A model generated the notes under the pieces. The model worked only from the letters and a program-made list of their open reading frames with translations. It was not told the origin of the DNA and searched no databases. This document shows positions 1-6,338 of a DNA stretch of 13,674 nt, one piece after another. The first letter of the stretch is position 1. The number at the start of each line of letters is the position of its first letter. Source of the DNA: an uncultured Prevotellaceae bacterium (GTDB lineage Bacteria; Bacteroidota; Bacteroidia; Bacteroidales; Bacteroidaceae); the NCBI GenBank assembly GCA_937877625.1, contig CALFJG010000070.1, positions 1 to 13,674 of the forward strand, written 5' to 3'. Made by a program: the position numbers and the translations under genes.

Positions 1-143
1 CAACTTTATTCTTAATTAGCTCAGGCTTTATCAACTGGGGAAATCCGCTGAGCCCAAAATCGCCAATTTTCTATGATGCATATCCAGTCGCAGCGAAGGC
101 TTACACCGTTACAGGTGTGGGCTTCAATGTTGTATATGCATAG
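1..143 (+). CDS. 3' end of an unidentified gene (partial)
   Basis: Only the last 46 full codons are inside the window, read from base 3 to a TAG stop at 141-143. The other two forward frames are closed by stops within the first 20 bases, so this is the only open forward frame here. The peptide is rich in aromatic and small residues (SPIFYDAYPVAAKAY, then TVTGVGFNVVYA at the end), with alternating hydrophobic residues near the C-terminus. That pattern would suit the last strand of an outer-membrane beta-barrel or another extracytoplasmic beta protein, but this is only an impression and I do not recognise the family. A terminator-like hairpin starts at its stop codon, so it is probably the last gene of a separate transcript and not part of the next operon. 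Confidence 0.5.
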   Translation, partial: TLFLISSGFINWGNPLSPKSPIFYDAYPVAAKAYTVTGVGFNVVYA

Positions 144-196
144 GTGTTTGGCGATACCTCGGAATGACGACAACGATGCCACACACCTTTCTTTTT
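143..196 (+). terminator. Terminator-like hairpin after the partial upstream gene
   Basis: Arm ggtgtttggc (143-152) pairs with gccacacacc (178-187) at 9 of 10 positions around a 25-base loop. The T-rich run tttcttttt (188-196) follows directly, giving the form of an intrinsic terminator. The stem begins on the last base of the TAG stop codon. The T run also serves as the 5' arm of a second hairpin (191-214). Confidence 0.5.
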
Positions 197-214
197 GCCC
201 ATTGTCGCAAAAAG
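191..214 (+). promoter_or_regulatory. Small hairpin just upstream of the terB-like start codon
   Basis: A perfect 8-bp inverted repeat, ctttttgc (191-198) and gcaaaaag (207-214), encloses the 8-base loop ccattgtc and ends 8 bases before the ATG at 223. It shares the T tract with the terminator-like hairpin at 143-196, so the two structures would compete in RNA. It could restrict ribosome access or tune readthrough; the role is inference. Confidence 0.35.
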
Positions 215-222
215 ATTAAATT

Positions 223-618
223 ATGACAACAACAAAAAGCGAATTCCTTGCCTTATACCAAATGGTATTGGCTGATGGTTTCATTCACCCGAAAGAGTTA
301 GAGGCTATTTACAAGATTGGGCACGACACGCTCGGGCTAACAGACGAAGAGATGTCCACTTACATCAGGGAAGCAGGCACAAAGAGTGTTTTCCAACCTG
401 AGATTCCCGAAGACAAAATTGCTATGCTCTACCGATTGGCTATAATCGCCATGTCCGATGCCAAATTAGACTATCGTGAAAACACACTCTTGAAACGCTA
501 TGCTTTATATTATGGTGTGGCAGAAGACGCAATAGATCCTCTCTGCGACATCCTATTTGCTGAAGCAGAAAAGGGAACAAGTGAAGAAGAATTAATCAAC
601 ACTCTCAAACAAATGTAA
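223..618 (+). CDS. TerB-fold protein (tellurite-resistance TerB / DjlA-like)
   Basis: This 131-residue, probably all-helical cytosolic protein has no signal peptide or membrane segment. It shows the internal two-fold pattern of the TerB fold. The first half has a helix with LADGFIHPKELEAI (residues 16-29), the typical A-D-G-x-[IV]-x-x-x-E signature with D18, G19 and E25. The second half repeats it in degenerate form as MSDAKLDYRENTLL (77-90, with D79, D83 and E86). Family length is about 120-150 residues, so it is complete. TerB domains are known from tellurite-resistance (ter) operons and related stress or defence neighbourhoods, where they are thought to act as membrane-associated acidic scaffolds that may bind metal. 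It is the first gene of a three-gene unit, with only five bases to the next start. The ATG at 223 follows an A/T-rich leader. The fold call is fairly firm; the cellular role is unknown. Confidence 0.75.
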   Translation: MTTTKSEFLALYQMVLADGFIHPKELEAIYKIGHDTLGLTDEEMSTYIREAGTKSVFQPEIPEDKIAMLYRLAIIAMSDAKLDYRENTLLKRYALYYGVAEDAIDPLCDILFAEAEKGTSEEELINTLKQM

Positions 619-623
619 ACATT

Positions 624-1949
624 ATGCCTACTTCACAAACAAACAACACAATGCCTTCGCAATCAAAGGTTACGGGTTTCTTTAGACAACTTTTTGCGAA
701 GCATAACACGGAAATCGCATCAACACAAGGAAACACTCCTGTTGCAAACGCCGTATCGCCTTCACCTGTTGCACCAACCATTCCTGGCATCAACGGTGGA
801 ATACAAAAAGCTGCGGCACTGACCTATGGCCAGTATGGCGCGCAAGTCTGCGCTGCCGCCACAGGGTCGAACCATGTCCTTCCCATATATTTACAACAAG
901 CATACAACAATAGCTATAATGAACAAGCAAATAATGTCAACCTGCAACAACAAAGAACTCAACAACTTGTAGGACAGGTCAGTCAGCTTCAAATTACGCT
1001 TAAAAGTTATCAACAACAAATCCAAAAATGGACTAATGATATAGAAACAGACAAGAAAGAAATCAAAGGGTATAAAGATAAAATTACAGATTTAGAGGAA
1101 AGCACCTATCAAACCAACAAAGATGCCAAAACCAAGTTGATTATTGGATTGTTCATTCTTATTCCGCTCTCTTTCTATCTTTTACTCTTCTATAGTTCAA
1201 CTATTTTCTCCGCTTTCTTCAAAGACTTTTCACAAAGTGGAGGAAGTTTAAAAGAATCAATGTTTGATGCCTCTGCCATATCGTCATCATTTTCACAGTC
1301 TCTTTTCCAAGGATCTTTTGTAATGTTAGCTCCTTTCATCTTTATGGGATTAGGTTTCTTGCTTCATTTTTATAACGAACAAAAAACATGGTCAAAATGG
1401 CTCAAGTCTGGATCCATTGTCGCTATTACATTTGCCTTTGACTGTATCCTTGCTTACAAGATTGGTAGCAATCTCTATCATTTAGATATCATCCAAGGTT
1501 TACTTCCTCTTAATTCTCCTGACTATAGTATATCTTATGCAGTTTCTGATGTAAACACCTGGGCGGTTATCTTCTGCGGTTTTATTGTTTACATAATTTG
1601 GGGCTTGGTCTTTGATATGGCTTATACTGCCTACGGTGAATTAGACGACAGAAAAATACAAATTAAGGCTCTTAACGTCAAAATAGATGATGCAAAAAAC
1701 AATATCAATCAGACTAATATAAATATACAAACCAGACAAAATGATTGCACCGACATACAAAAAGAAATTGCATCGTTACAAAACCAAATTCAAAAAGGCG
1801 TGATTATTAGTATTCAACAGATTAAAACCGATGTCAATGACTTTTTTGCCGGTTGGATGCAACAGATGAAGATACTCAATGCAACACCCGGCAACATGCA
1901 GGACGCAAATCAAATTTATACAAAATTTGTAGGACTCACCTTTCCCTAA
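624..1949 (+). CDS. Four-helix membrane protein with N- and C-terminal coiled coils, unknown function
   Basis: I do not recognise a named family for this 441-residue protein. Residues 1-90 are Ser/Thr/Pro/Ala-rich and probably disordered. Residues 95-165 are Gln/Asn-rich and then form a coiled coil (QQIQKWTNDIETDKKEIKGY near 131-150). Four hydrophobic helices follow at about 172-198, 230-250, 263-280 and 312-334. A second coiled coil covers about 335-395 (KIQIKALNVKIDDAKNNINQ near 344-363), and the tail contains a Trp/Met-rich stretch (FFAGWMQQMKIL). With an even number of membrane helices, both coiled coils lie on the same side, probably the cytoplasm, because there is no signal peptide. They would be available to bind the TerB-like neighbour encoded five bases upstream. 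The gene looks visibly more A+T-rich than the sppA-lpxK block. It is the middle gene of the unit; the lipoprotein starts 16 bases downstream. Existence as a gene is nearly certain, function unknown. Confidence 0.8.
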   Translation: MPTSQTNNTMPSQSKVTGFFRQLFAKHNTEIASTQGNTPVANAVSPSPVAPTIPGINGGIQKAAALTYGQYGAQVCAAATGSNHVLPIYLQQAYNNSYNEQANNVNLQQQRTQQLVGQVSQLQITLKSYQQQIQKWTNDIETDKKEIKGYKDKITDLEESTYQTNKDAKTKLIIGLFILIPLSFYLLLFYSSTIFSAFFKDFSQSGGSLKESMFDASAISSSFSQSLFQGSFVMLAPFIFMGLGFLLHFYNEQKTWSKWLKSGSIVAITFAFDCILAYKIGSNLYHLDIIQGLLPLNSPDYSISYAVSDVNTWAVIFCGFIVYIIWGLVFDMAYTAYGELDDRKIQIKALNVKIDDAKNNINQTNINIQTRQNDCTDIQKEIASLQNQIQKGVIISIQQIKTDVNDFFAGWMQQMKILNATPGNMQDANQIYTKFVGLTFP

Positions 1950-1965
1950 TTACAGTTTGGGTATT

Positions 1966-2895
1966 ATGAATAAGAAACTTATTTCCTCCGTACTTACCAC
2001 TGCGGTAGGCATAGCGATACTACTCTTTGGTATGATATCTTGTGATTCTTGTAAATGCAAGAACTGTCCTGCACCTAACGCTTGCAAAGATTGTTGTTGT
2101 GTAGATGGTGATAGCACTAAGGTGTGTAGCGATACCTCTTGCCCTTGCACAAAAGTAGAAAAAAAACTGCCACTTAACATCTCCATCTTCCTCGACCTAA
2201 GCGACCGTTTAGCACAAACCGATGATGTATATTCACAAGAAGTGTTAGACTCTGCCATCATTAGCAATATCACACTCTGGTTTGCTAAAAACACACGCGG
2301 GCCGGGTATCTTGCAGAGCCAAAACCGCATTAAGGTATTCTTTCATCCCGATCCCAAAGATCCTGCTGTGCTAAACTATGCTAAGAACCTGGACTACGAC
2401 ATCACTCAATACGAAGGCATAGAAAAAACAAAAACCTTGACACAGTTGGATTCTACCTTCTGGGCTAACCTAAAACCGCTGTACGAAGGAGCTATCAGCG
2501 AACAAAAATGGATAGGTAGTGATGTGTGGGGCTTCTTTTCTTACGCTGATGTAGATAACAGTTGCATACGTAGCGGCTTTCGCAATGTCATTTTCATCAT
2601 CACCGATGGCTATCTCTATTATGCACCAAACAGTGCCATACCTAACGCAAACCTCACGCCGAGCAGTTTGAGCAATCCTCAATTCAGGCTTGAAGTGAAA
2701 CGCGATGGGTTGGATGACTTAGAGGTATGTATGCTTGAGGTGAGGCCCGAATCAGTTACACAACGCGAACCATTATTGCAAGTGCTTTCCACATGGTTTA
2801 CAACAATGGGCATCAAACCCGAAAACTTAAAGATTGCTACGACCAGTAAGCCAAACAACACGGCGGTAATTATTGAAAACTTTCTAAACAAGTAA
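1966..2895 (+). CDS. Cysteine-rich lipoprotein with a VWA-like domain
   Basis: This 309-residue protein begins with a signal peptide (MNKK, then a hydrophobic stretch to residue 25) and a lipobox-like MISC, giving a likely lipidated Cys26. Residues 26-61 contain eleven cysteines, forming a short Cys-rich stalk. From about residue 68 there is a Rossmann-like fold resembling a von Willebrand factor A domain. The strand NISIFLDLSDR (71-81) supplies a D-x-S-x-R version of the MIDAS metal site (the usual last Ser is Arg), and FRNVIFIITDG (205-215) supplies the later strand ending in TDG. The ATG at 1966 is preferred to an in-frame TTG at 1957, because it puts two lysines directly before the hydrophobic core. 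It is the last gene of the TerB-like/membrane-protein unit and is followed by a hairpin terminator. VWA domains commonly mediate metal-dependent protein contacts; the partner here is unknown. VWA assignment is moderate, lipoprotein assignment good. Confidence 0.7.
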   Translation: MNKKLISSVLTTAVGIAILLFGMISCDSCKCKNCPAPNACKDCCCVDGDSTKVCSDTSCPCTKVEKKLPLNISIFLDLSDRLAQTDDVYSQEVLDSAIISNITLWFAKNTRGPGILQSQNRIKVFFHPDPKDPAVLNYAKNLDYDITQYEGIEKTKTLTQLDSTFWANLKPLYEGAISEQKWIGSDVWGFFSYADVDNSCIRSGFRNVIFIITDGYLYYAPNSAIPNANLTPSSLSNPQFRLEVKRDGLDDLEVCMLEVRPESVTQREPLLQVLSTWFTTMGIKPENLKIATTSKPNNTAVIIENFLNK

Positions 2896-2920
2896 GTACA
2901 CTTAGCATCTTTCACTCCTT

Positions 2921-2953
2921 ATAGCGCGAATGGCTTATGGCTGTTCGCGCTAT
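2921..2953 (+). terminator. Terminator of the three-gene TerB/VWA unit
   Basis: A perfect 10-bp inverted repeat, atagcgcgaa (2921-2930) and ttcgcgctat (2944-2953), has a 13-base loop. It starts 25 bases after the stop codon of the lipoprotein gene and is followed by a moderately T-rich stretch (ttggtttcttcgtcctt). The stem is strong and GC-rich in the middle. Confidence 0.65.
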
Positions 2954-3239
2954 TTGGTTTCTTCGTCCTTAAACCCAAATCGGTCATTATACTGTCAAGA
3001 CGCTTGCATCATTCTTCTGGTCATATAAGCCTAAAATCAAGTTTCGCAAGTAGTATAAAAACCATTGTAGGAGCAAAAGCGTAGCAAAATTGTAGCTCTT
3101 TCAGGGCGCAATATCATAGTGGGCGAGCCTCCCACGGGGCAATGCCTGCGGCTGATTGTTCACTGCCCTCACGTTTCAACCGCCACCGCCGAAAATGTTA
3201 GCTAATACGCCGCAACTTTTCACAAGGTGGGAGGAATTA
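2954..3239. other. Non-coding stretch with a degenerate GC-rich repeat-like block
   Basis: I find no convincing gene here. The block around 3100-3180 stands out: tcagggcgcaatatc, then gtggg (3119-3123) facing cccac (3131-3135), then cacggggcaatgcctgcggc and ctgccctcacg. From memory it resembles worn copies of GC-rich palindromic intergenic repeats scattered through Bacteroidales genomes; I cannot verify that here. The remainder (2954-3100 and 3181-3239) is plain A/T-rich spacer. The 9-mer caaggtggg occurs at 3223-3231 and again at 3445-3453, and nearly again (caaggtgtg, 3242-3250) inside the element that follows. Confidence 0.3.
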
Positions 3240-3325
3240 TTCAAGGTGTGACTATATTTATACAGATATAGGCTATGTTTATGCAGATATAGTTTATATT
3301 TGTAAAAATATAGTCACACCTTGAA
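3240..3325. repeat. 86-bp element: three 21-bp-period repeats inside a perfect 20-bp inverted repeat
   Basis: The outer arms are perfect inverted repeats of 20 bp: ttcaaggtgtgactatattt at 3240-3259 and its exact complement at 3306-3325. Running from within the left arm into the right are three direct copies of a 20-base unit starting at 3252, 3273 and 3294, an exact 21-base period. Copies 1 and 2 match at 18 of 20 bases, copies 1 and 3 at 16 of 20. Each unit is itself roughly palindromic (ctat...atag). A 21-bp period is about two helical turns, so all units would face the same side of the DNA. It lies in a gene-free stretch between a terminator and a tRNA. It could be a miniature inverted-repeat element, an operator array or a structured RNA; the sequence does not decide. 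Confidence 0.7.
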
Positions 3326-3644
3326 TTCTTTAAGGCGCAAAGAAAAAAACAGTCCCCACAGATTATGTAACGGCCAATAAGCCGAAAAGTTTATGATGGG
3401 AAAATTGGCTGAGTAGACTCAACGTTACGCACATAGGATATTTTCAAGGTGGGTTTTAATTCTCTTTGTCAGATTTCTGCGCTATGGTTGCTTTCAGCCT
3501 GTCTGTTGAAGAATGAGTGTAGCGGGCTACACGTCCGATGAAACTTACAGCAGGAAGCACAACGAGCCATAAAGATGACAAAAGGTTAAAGCCTCATCTT
3601 TGTCAAACTTAACGCCGAAATTAATAGAACCCACCTCAACAATT
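3326..3644. other. Non-coding stretch upstream of the tRNA terminator
   Basis: No gene is supported. The short open frame that runs into the tRNA from base 3600 is a translation artefact. The stretch contains a second caaggtggg (3445-3453), a tight palindrome at 3517-3532, and the imperfectly spaced inverted repeat aaagatga (3571-3578) / tcatcttt (3594-3601). Nothing else could be identified. Confidence 0.3.
3517..3532. repeat. Short near-perfect palindrome
   Basis: gtgtagc (3517-3523) and gctacac (3526-3532) are perfect 7-base inverted repeats separated by gg. The shape fits a dimeric protein operator or a small RNA hairpin, but no gene start lies next to it, so it has no obvious client. 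Confidence 0.35.
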
Positions 3645-3670
3645 AAGGAAGCCAATCTCTTGACTTCCTT
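3645..3670 (-). terminator. Probable terminator of tRNA-Ser
   Basis: The inverted repeat aaggaag (3645-3651) / cttcctt (3664-3670) is extended by caa/ttg (3653-3655 / 3660-3662) across one mismatch. On the - strand it begins 13 bases after the tRNA 3' end and is followed by aattgttg, a weak T tract. Position and shape suit tRNA transcript termination. Confidence 0.5.
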
Positions 3671-3682
3671 GTTACCTGACTG

Positions 3683-3767
3683 CGGAGAGAGAGGGATTCG
3701 AACCCCCGGTGCCTTTCAGCACGCCGGTTTTCAAGACCGGTGTAATCGACCACTCTACCATCTCTCC
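3683..3767 (-). tRNA. tRNA-Ser (anticodon UGA)
   Basis: On the - strand the 85-base gene begins ggagaga (complement of 3761-3767) and ends with its pairing partner tctctcc (complement of 3684-3690) plus discriminator G (3683). The anticodon arm reads ccggt-cttgaaa-accgg, which puts TGA (complement of 3731-3733) at positions 34-36, decoding UCA-type serine codons. The T arm ends with the invariant ggttcgaatcc. The long variable arm expected of a class II serine tRNA is present between anticodon and T arms. The 3' CCA is not encoded; the genome reads ca after the discriminator, so it must be added enzymatically. A TAnnTTTG box lies 16 bases upstream and a hairpin 13 bases downstream, so it is probably a single-gene transcript. 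Confidence 0.95.
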
Positions 3768-3782
3768 TTGATTATGGCGGTG

Positions 3783-3790
3783 CAAAAATA
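3783..3790 (-). promoter_or_regulatory. Candidate -7 promoter box for tRNA-Ser
   Basis: The - strand reads TATTTTTG, an exact match to the Bacteroidetes -7 consensus TAnnTTTG, 16 bases before the tRNA 5' end. No convincing TTTG -33 box is visible about 20 bases further up, so the call rests on the -7 box and its position. Confidence 0.5.
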
Positions 3791-3820
3791 AATAAAAAAC
3801 TAATTGTAAGCCTGCGCTGA

Positions 3821-3852
3821 GGAATAAAATATAAAAACGTGAGCTTTATTCC
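3821..3852 (-). terminator. Weak inverted repeat over the stop codon of the symporter gene
   Basis: ggaataaa (3821-3828) and tttattcc (3845-3852) are perfect 8-base inverted repeats with a 16-base loop, and the right arm overlaps the stop codon of the - strand gene. The stem is A/T-rich and there is no clear T tract after it, so termination is only a suggestion. Confidence 0.3.
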
Positions 3853-5192
3853 TCTTCATCCAATCTATTTTGCCATAGGTATTTTTTGGTTTCGCGTGCC
3901 AGAGTACCGCTTAGAAGCAACAGGGCGACAAGGTTAGGCAAGGCCATCAAGGCATTGAGGCTGTCGGCGATGTTCCATATAAGTTCTAACCCCACGACAC
4001 TTCCTAAGAATACAGCCAGGACATAGGCCAAGCGATAATATCTCACGCTACGTTTGCCTGCCAGATATTCCATAGCGCGCTCTCCATAGTAACTCCATCC
4101 GAGGATAGTGCTTAAAGCGAACGTCAATATGGCAACGGCAAGGACGTGTGGCCCGAGGGGTAATTTCGCAAAGGCGGCTTTGGTAAGTGCTGCACCGTCG
4201 CTACTACTTACGTCGGGGAAGGCGAGGATAGCACTCACGAGTACAACACCCGTAAGTGCACATATCACTACGGTATCCCAGAAAGTGCCTGTGCTCGACA
4301 CAAGTGCCTGACGTACCGGGTTGCGTGTCCGCGCTGCAGCAGCGATAATAGGGGCACTGCCCATTCCGCTCTCGTTAGAAAATAGTCCGCGTGCTATGCC
4401 GTAACGCGCAGCCATCATCACACTGGCTCCGACAAAACCTCCACCCGCTGCCTGAGACGTAAAGGCAGAGGTAACGATAAGAGAAATCGCCTTGCCTACG
4501 TAGGCATGATTTATAATAAGGAGTGCCACACATCCTATCACGTAGAATGCTGCCATAAAGGGGACGAGTGCGCCGCAGACAGTAGCAATACGCTTCACGC
4601 CGCCGAGCAACACCGCCGCAGCGAGCGTGGTAATAACGAGTCCCGTCATCCAGCGTGTAATGCCGTAAGTCTCAAACGATAGTGTGCTTATTGCATTGGC
4701 CTGAACCGTACATCCTATCCCAAAGGCTGCCAAGGCGGTAAAAAAAGCAAAGAGTACAGCCAACCATTTCAGGCCTAACCCGCGCTCCAAAGCGTACATC
4801 GGGCCACCGAGCATACGTCCGTCGCTGTCCTGAACGCGATACTTCACAGCGAGCAATCCCTCACTATATTTGGTGGCCATACCGAAGATGCCACACACCC
4901 AACACCAGAATACGGCACCGGGGCCACCGGTTGTGATAGCCAATGCCACGCCGACGATATTTCCCGTGCCTATCGTAGCAGCAAGGGCGGTGGCTAAGGC
5001 TCCAAACTGGCTCACCTCGCCGTCTGCCCCCTTCTCTTTACTTACAGAAAGGCGCAAAGCAGTGAGCAACTTGCGTTGTGGAAAACGCAAACGAATGGTG
5101 AGAAACAGGTGTGTGCCGAGAAGGAGGACTATCATCGGCCACCCCCATAGATAACTATTTATTAAGGAGAAAAAGTCGTTAATGGCTTGCAT
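3846..5192 (-). CDS. Sodium:alanine/glycine symporter (AGCS family)
   Basis: This 448-residue polytopic inner-membrane protein belongs to the alanine-or-glycine:cation symporter family (AlsT/DagA-like), which imports small neutral amino acids with Na+. Family hallmarks are visible: ALAATIGTGNIVGVALAI (residues 69-86), GPGAVFWCWVCGIFGMATKY (90-109) followed by SEGLLAVKYR, and GGPMYALE (129-136). Later come SNESGMGSAPIIAAAART and GWSYYGERAMEYL, also typical of the family. About ten or eleven hydrophobic segments are spread along the chain, and 448 residues is normal for the family. The start ATG (complement of 5190-5192) lies only three bases after the stop codon of the DUF1573 gene, so the two are co-transcribed, and translational coupling is likely. 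Substrate preference between alanine, glycine and relatives cannot be told from sequence by eye. Confidence 0.93.
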   Translation of the reverse strand: MQAINDFFSLINSYLWGWPMIVLLLGTHLFLTIRLRFPQRKLLTALRLSVSKEKGADGEVSQFGALATALAATIGTGNIVGVALAITTGGPGAVFWCWVCGIFGMATKYSEGLLAVKYRVQDSDGRMLGGPMYALERGLGLKWLAVLFAFFTALAAFGIGCTVQANAISTLSFETYGITRWMTGLVITTLAAAVLLGGVKRIATVCGALVPFMAAFYVIGCVALLIINHAYVGKAISLIVTSAFTSQAAGGGFVGASVMMAARYGIARGLFSNESGMGSAPIIAAAARTRNPVRQALVSSTGTFWDTVVICALTGVVLVSAILAFPDVSSSDGAALTKAAFAKLPLGPHVLAVAILTFALSTILGWSYYGERAMEYLAGKRSVRYYRLAYVLAVFLGSVVGLELIWNIADSLNALMALPNLVALLLLSGTLARETKKYLWQNRLDEEE

Positions 5193-5195
5193 AGT

Positions 5196-6281
5196 TCACT
5201 TTTCAGCCCGCACTTCGATAAGAATTTTAGGACGGCTGGGGTCGTTCGTTATAAGCAGAATGCGGTGGTGTCCGTGGTGGTCGAAGATAGACGACGTGGC
5301 GGTAATGGTGAGTTTCGCCTTCCCGCCGCTTTTAATGCGTGTAGAGGAAAGGCTGGCAAGCATGCCGGGGTTATACACTTGTATCTTTCGGATATCAAGC
5401 GGTGCGCCCCCTTGGTTGCGTAACAACAACGTGTATTTCAGTTGCTCTTTACCATTGAACGCTCCGAGATTTATCAGCGTGTCACACTGCACAACGGGTA
5501 CTGGCCCAGCTATATTGCCTAATGTATGAGGCAGGATAGTAGCCGACACGACGAGTTCGTTGTCGGCACCTACTACATCGCCCGGGTAGCGCGAGAGATA
5601 AATACTACGTTGTGTCAAGCCGAAATCCCCTACATACTTAGAGCGTAAAAGGAATTTCAACTCGCCCGTATGCCCCGAACGTACCACCTCGGGTACGGCC
5701 TCTACTTTAAGCCACAGCGGCAGGTGCATCACTTGTGGCGCGTAGGGCGTATCACTCGTATTTAATATACGGAGCGTCACAATGGGCGTATCGCCCAACT
5801 GCACATCGTCAAACTCTACATTGTCGCTACTCAAATGTATATCGCCTATCGTATAATTAAAATCTTCCTCGCTAAGCTCCACTTGTGGCGCACGCTCTTC
5901 AGTGATTGCCTCGGGGCGCATCACCACACGTCCGTACATCGTGGCGTAGGCGGGTTTGTTGGAAAGAGTGGTAAAAACAGCCACCTGCTTCTGAAAAGAC
6001 CCGAGCAGCTCGGCATCATAAGTCACCTGCACCTGTGCCTTACCGCCGGGCGGCACGGGTGTTCGTGTCCAACTCACGGCAGTACACGAGCAGTCGGGAC
6101 GCACCTGGGTGATACTCATAGTATGCGTGCCTGCGTTGGTTATCGTAAACGTAGCAGTAACAGGTTGTTTCCATTTCACATTGCCGCAATCCACACGGTT
6201 CTCAAAGAAATGCACATTGCCTTGTGCAAAAAAAGATTGGGCGACGAGAAGAAACAAAACCAAGATATAGAGTTTGCGCAT
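5196..6281 (-). CDS. Secreted DUF1573-domain protein
   Basis: This 361-residue protein has a Sec signal peptide (MRKLYILVLFLLVAQSFFAQ, cleaved near residue 20), so it acts in the periplasm or is exported. Residues 23-120 form a DUF1573 immunoglobulin-like domain, with the pattern FxFxITNAGTHxMxI, then RPDCSCTAVSW (61-71) and PPGGKAQVQVTYD (77-89). A second beta-sandwich (about 150-250) and a third DUF1573-like one (about 263-359, with LLLRNQGGAPLDIRKI and SGGKAKLTI) follow. Such proteins are abundant in Bacteroidetes but have no assigned reaction; assembly or ligand-binding roles are guessed from the fold. It is the promoter-proximal gene of a two-gene - strand operon with the amino-acid symporter, three bases apart. 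A TAnnTTTG box lies 30 bases upstream of the ATG. Reading and start are firm; function is unknown. Confidence 0.85.
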   Translation of the reverse strand: MRKLYILVLFLLVAQSFFAQGNVHFFENRVDCGNVKWKQPVTATFTITNAGTHTMSITQVRPDCSCTAVSWTRTPVPPGGKAQVQVTYDAELLGSFQKQVAVFTTLSNKPAYATMYGRVVMRPEAITEERAPQVELSEEDFNYTIGDIHLSSDNVEFDDVQLGDTPIVTLRILNTSDTPYAPQVMHLPLWLKVEAVPEVVRSGHTGELKFLLRSKYVGDFGLTQRSIYLSRYPGDVVGADNELVVSATILPHTLGNIAGPVPVVQCDTLINLGAFNGKEQLKYTLLLRNQGGAPLDIRKIQVYNPGMLASLSSTRIKSGGKAKLTITATSSIFDHHGHHRILLITNDPSRPKILIEVRAEK

Positions 6282-6310
6282 ACAAGACGTATTATTAAGT
6301 TTGTGCAGGG

Positions 6311-6318
6311 CAAAAGTA
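6311..6318 (-). promoter_or_regulatory. Candidate -7 promoter box for the DUF1573/symporter operon
   Basis: The - strand reads TACTTTTG, a perfect TAnnTTTG, 30 bases upstream of the DUF1573 start codon. No good TTTG -33 box sits at the usual distance, so strength is uncertain. Confidence 0.5.
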
Positions 6319-6338
6319 GCACTTTTTCAGCATATACC

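Noticed and set aside
1957..1965. TTG start adding three residues to the VWA lipoprotein
   Set aside because: The ATG at 1966 gives a standard lipoprotein signal beginning MNKK.
3252..3313. CRISPR array
   Set aside because: The three 20-base units are separated by single bases, so there are no spacers, and no cas genes are present.
3600..3791. Short + strand open frame of 63 codons with CGERGIRTPGAFQHAGFQ
   Set aside because: It is the translated antisense of the tRNA-Ser gene; this peptide pattern is a well-known artefact.
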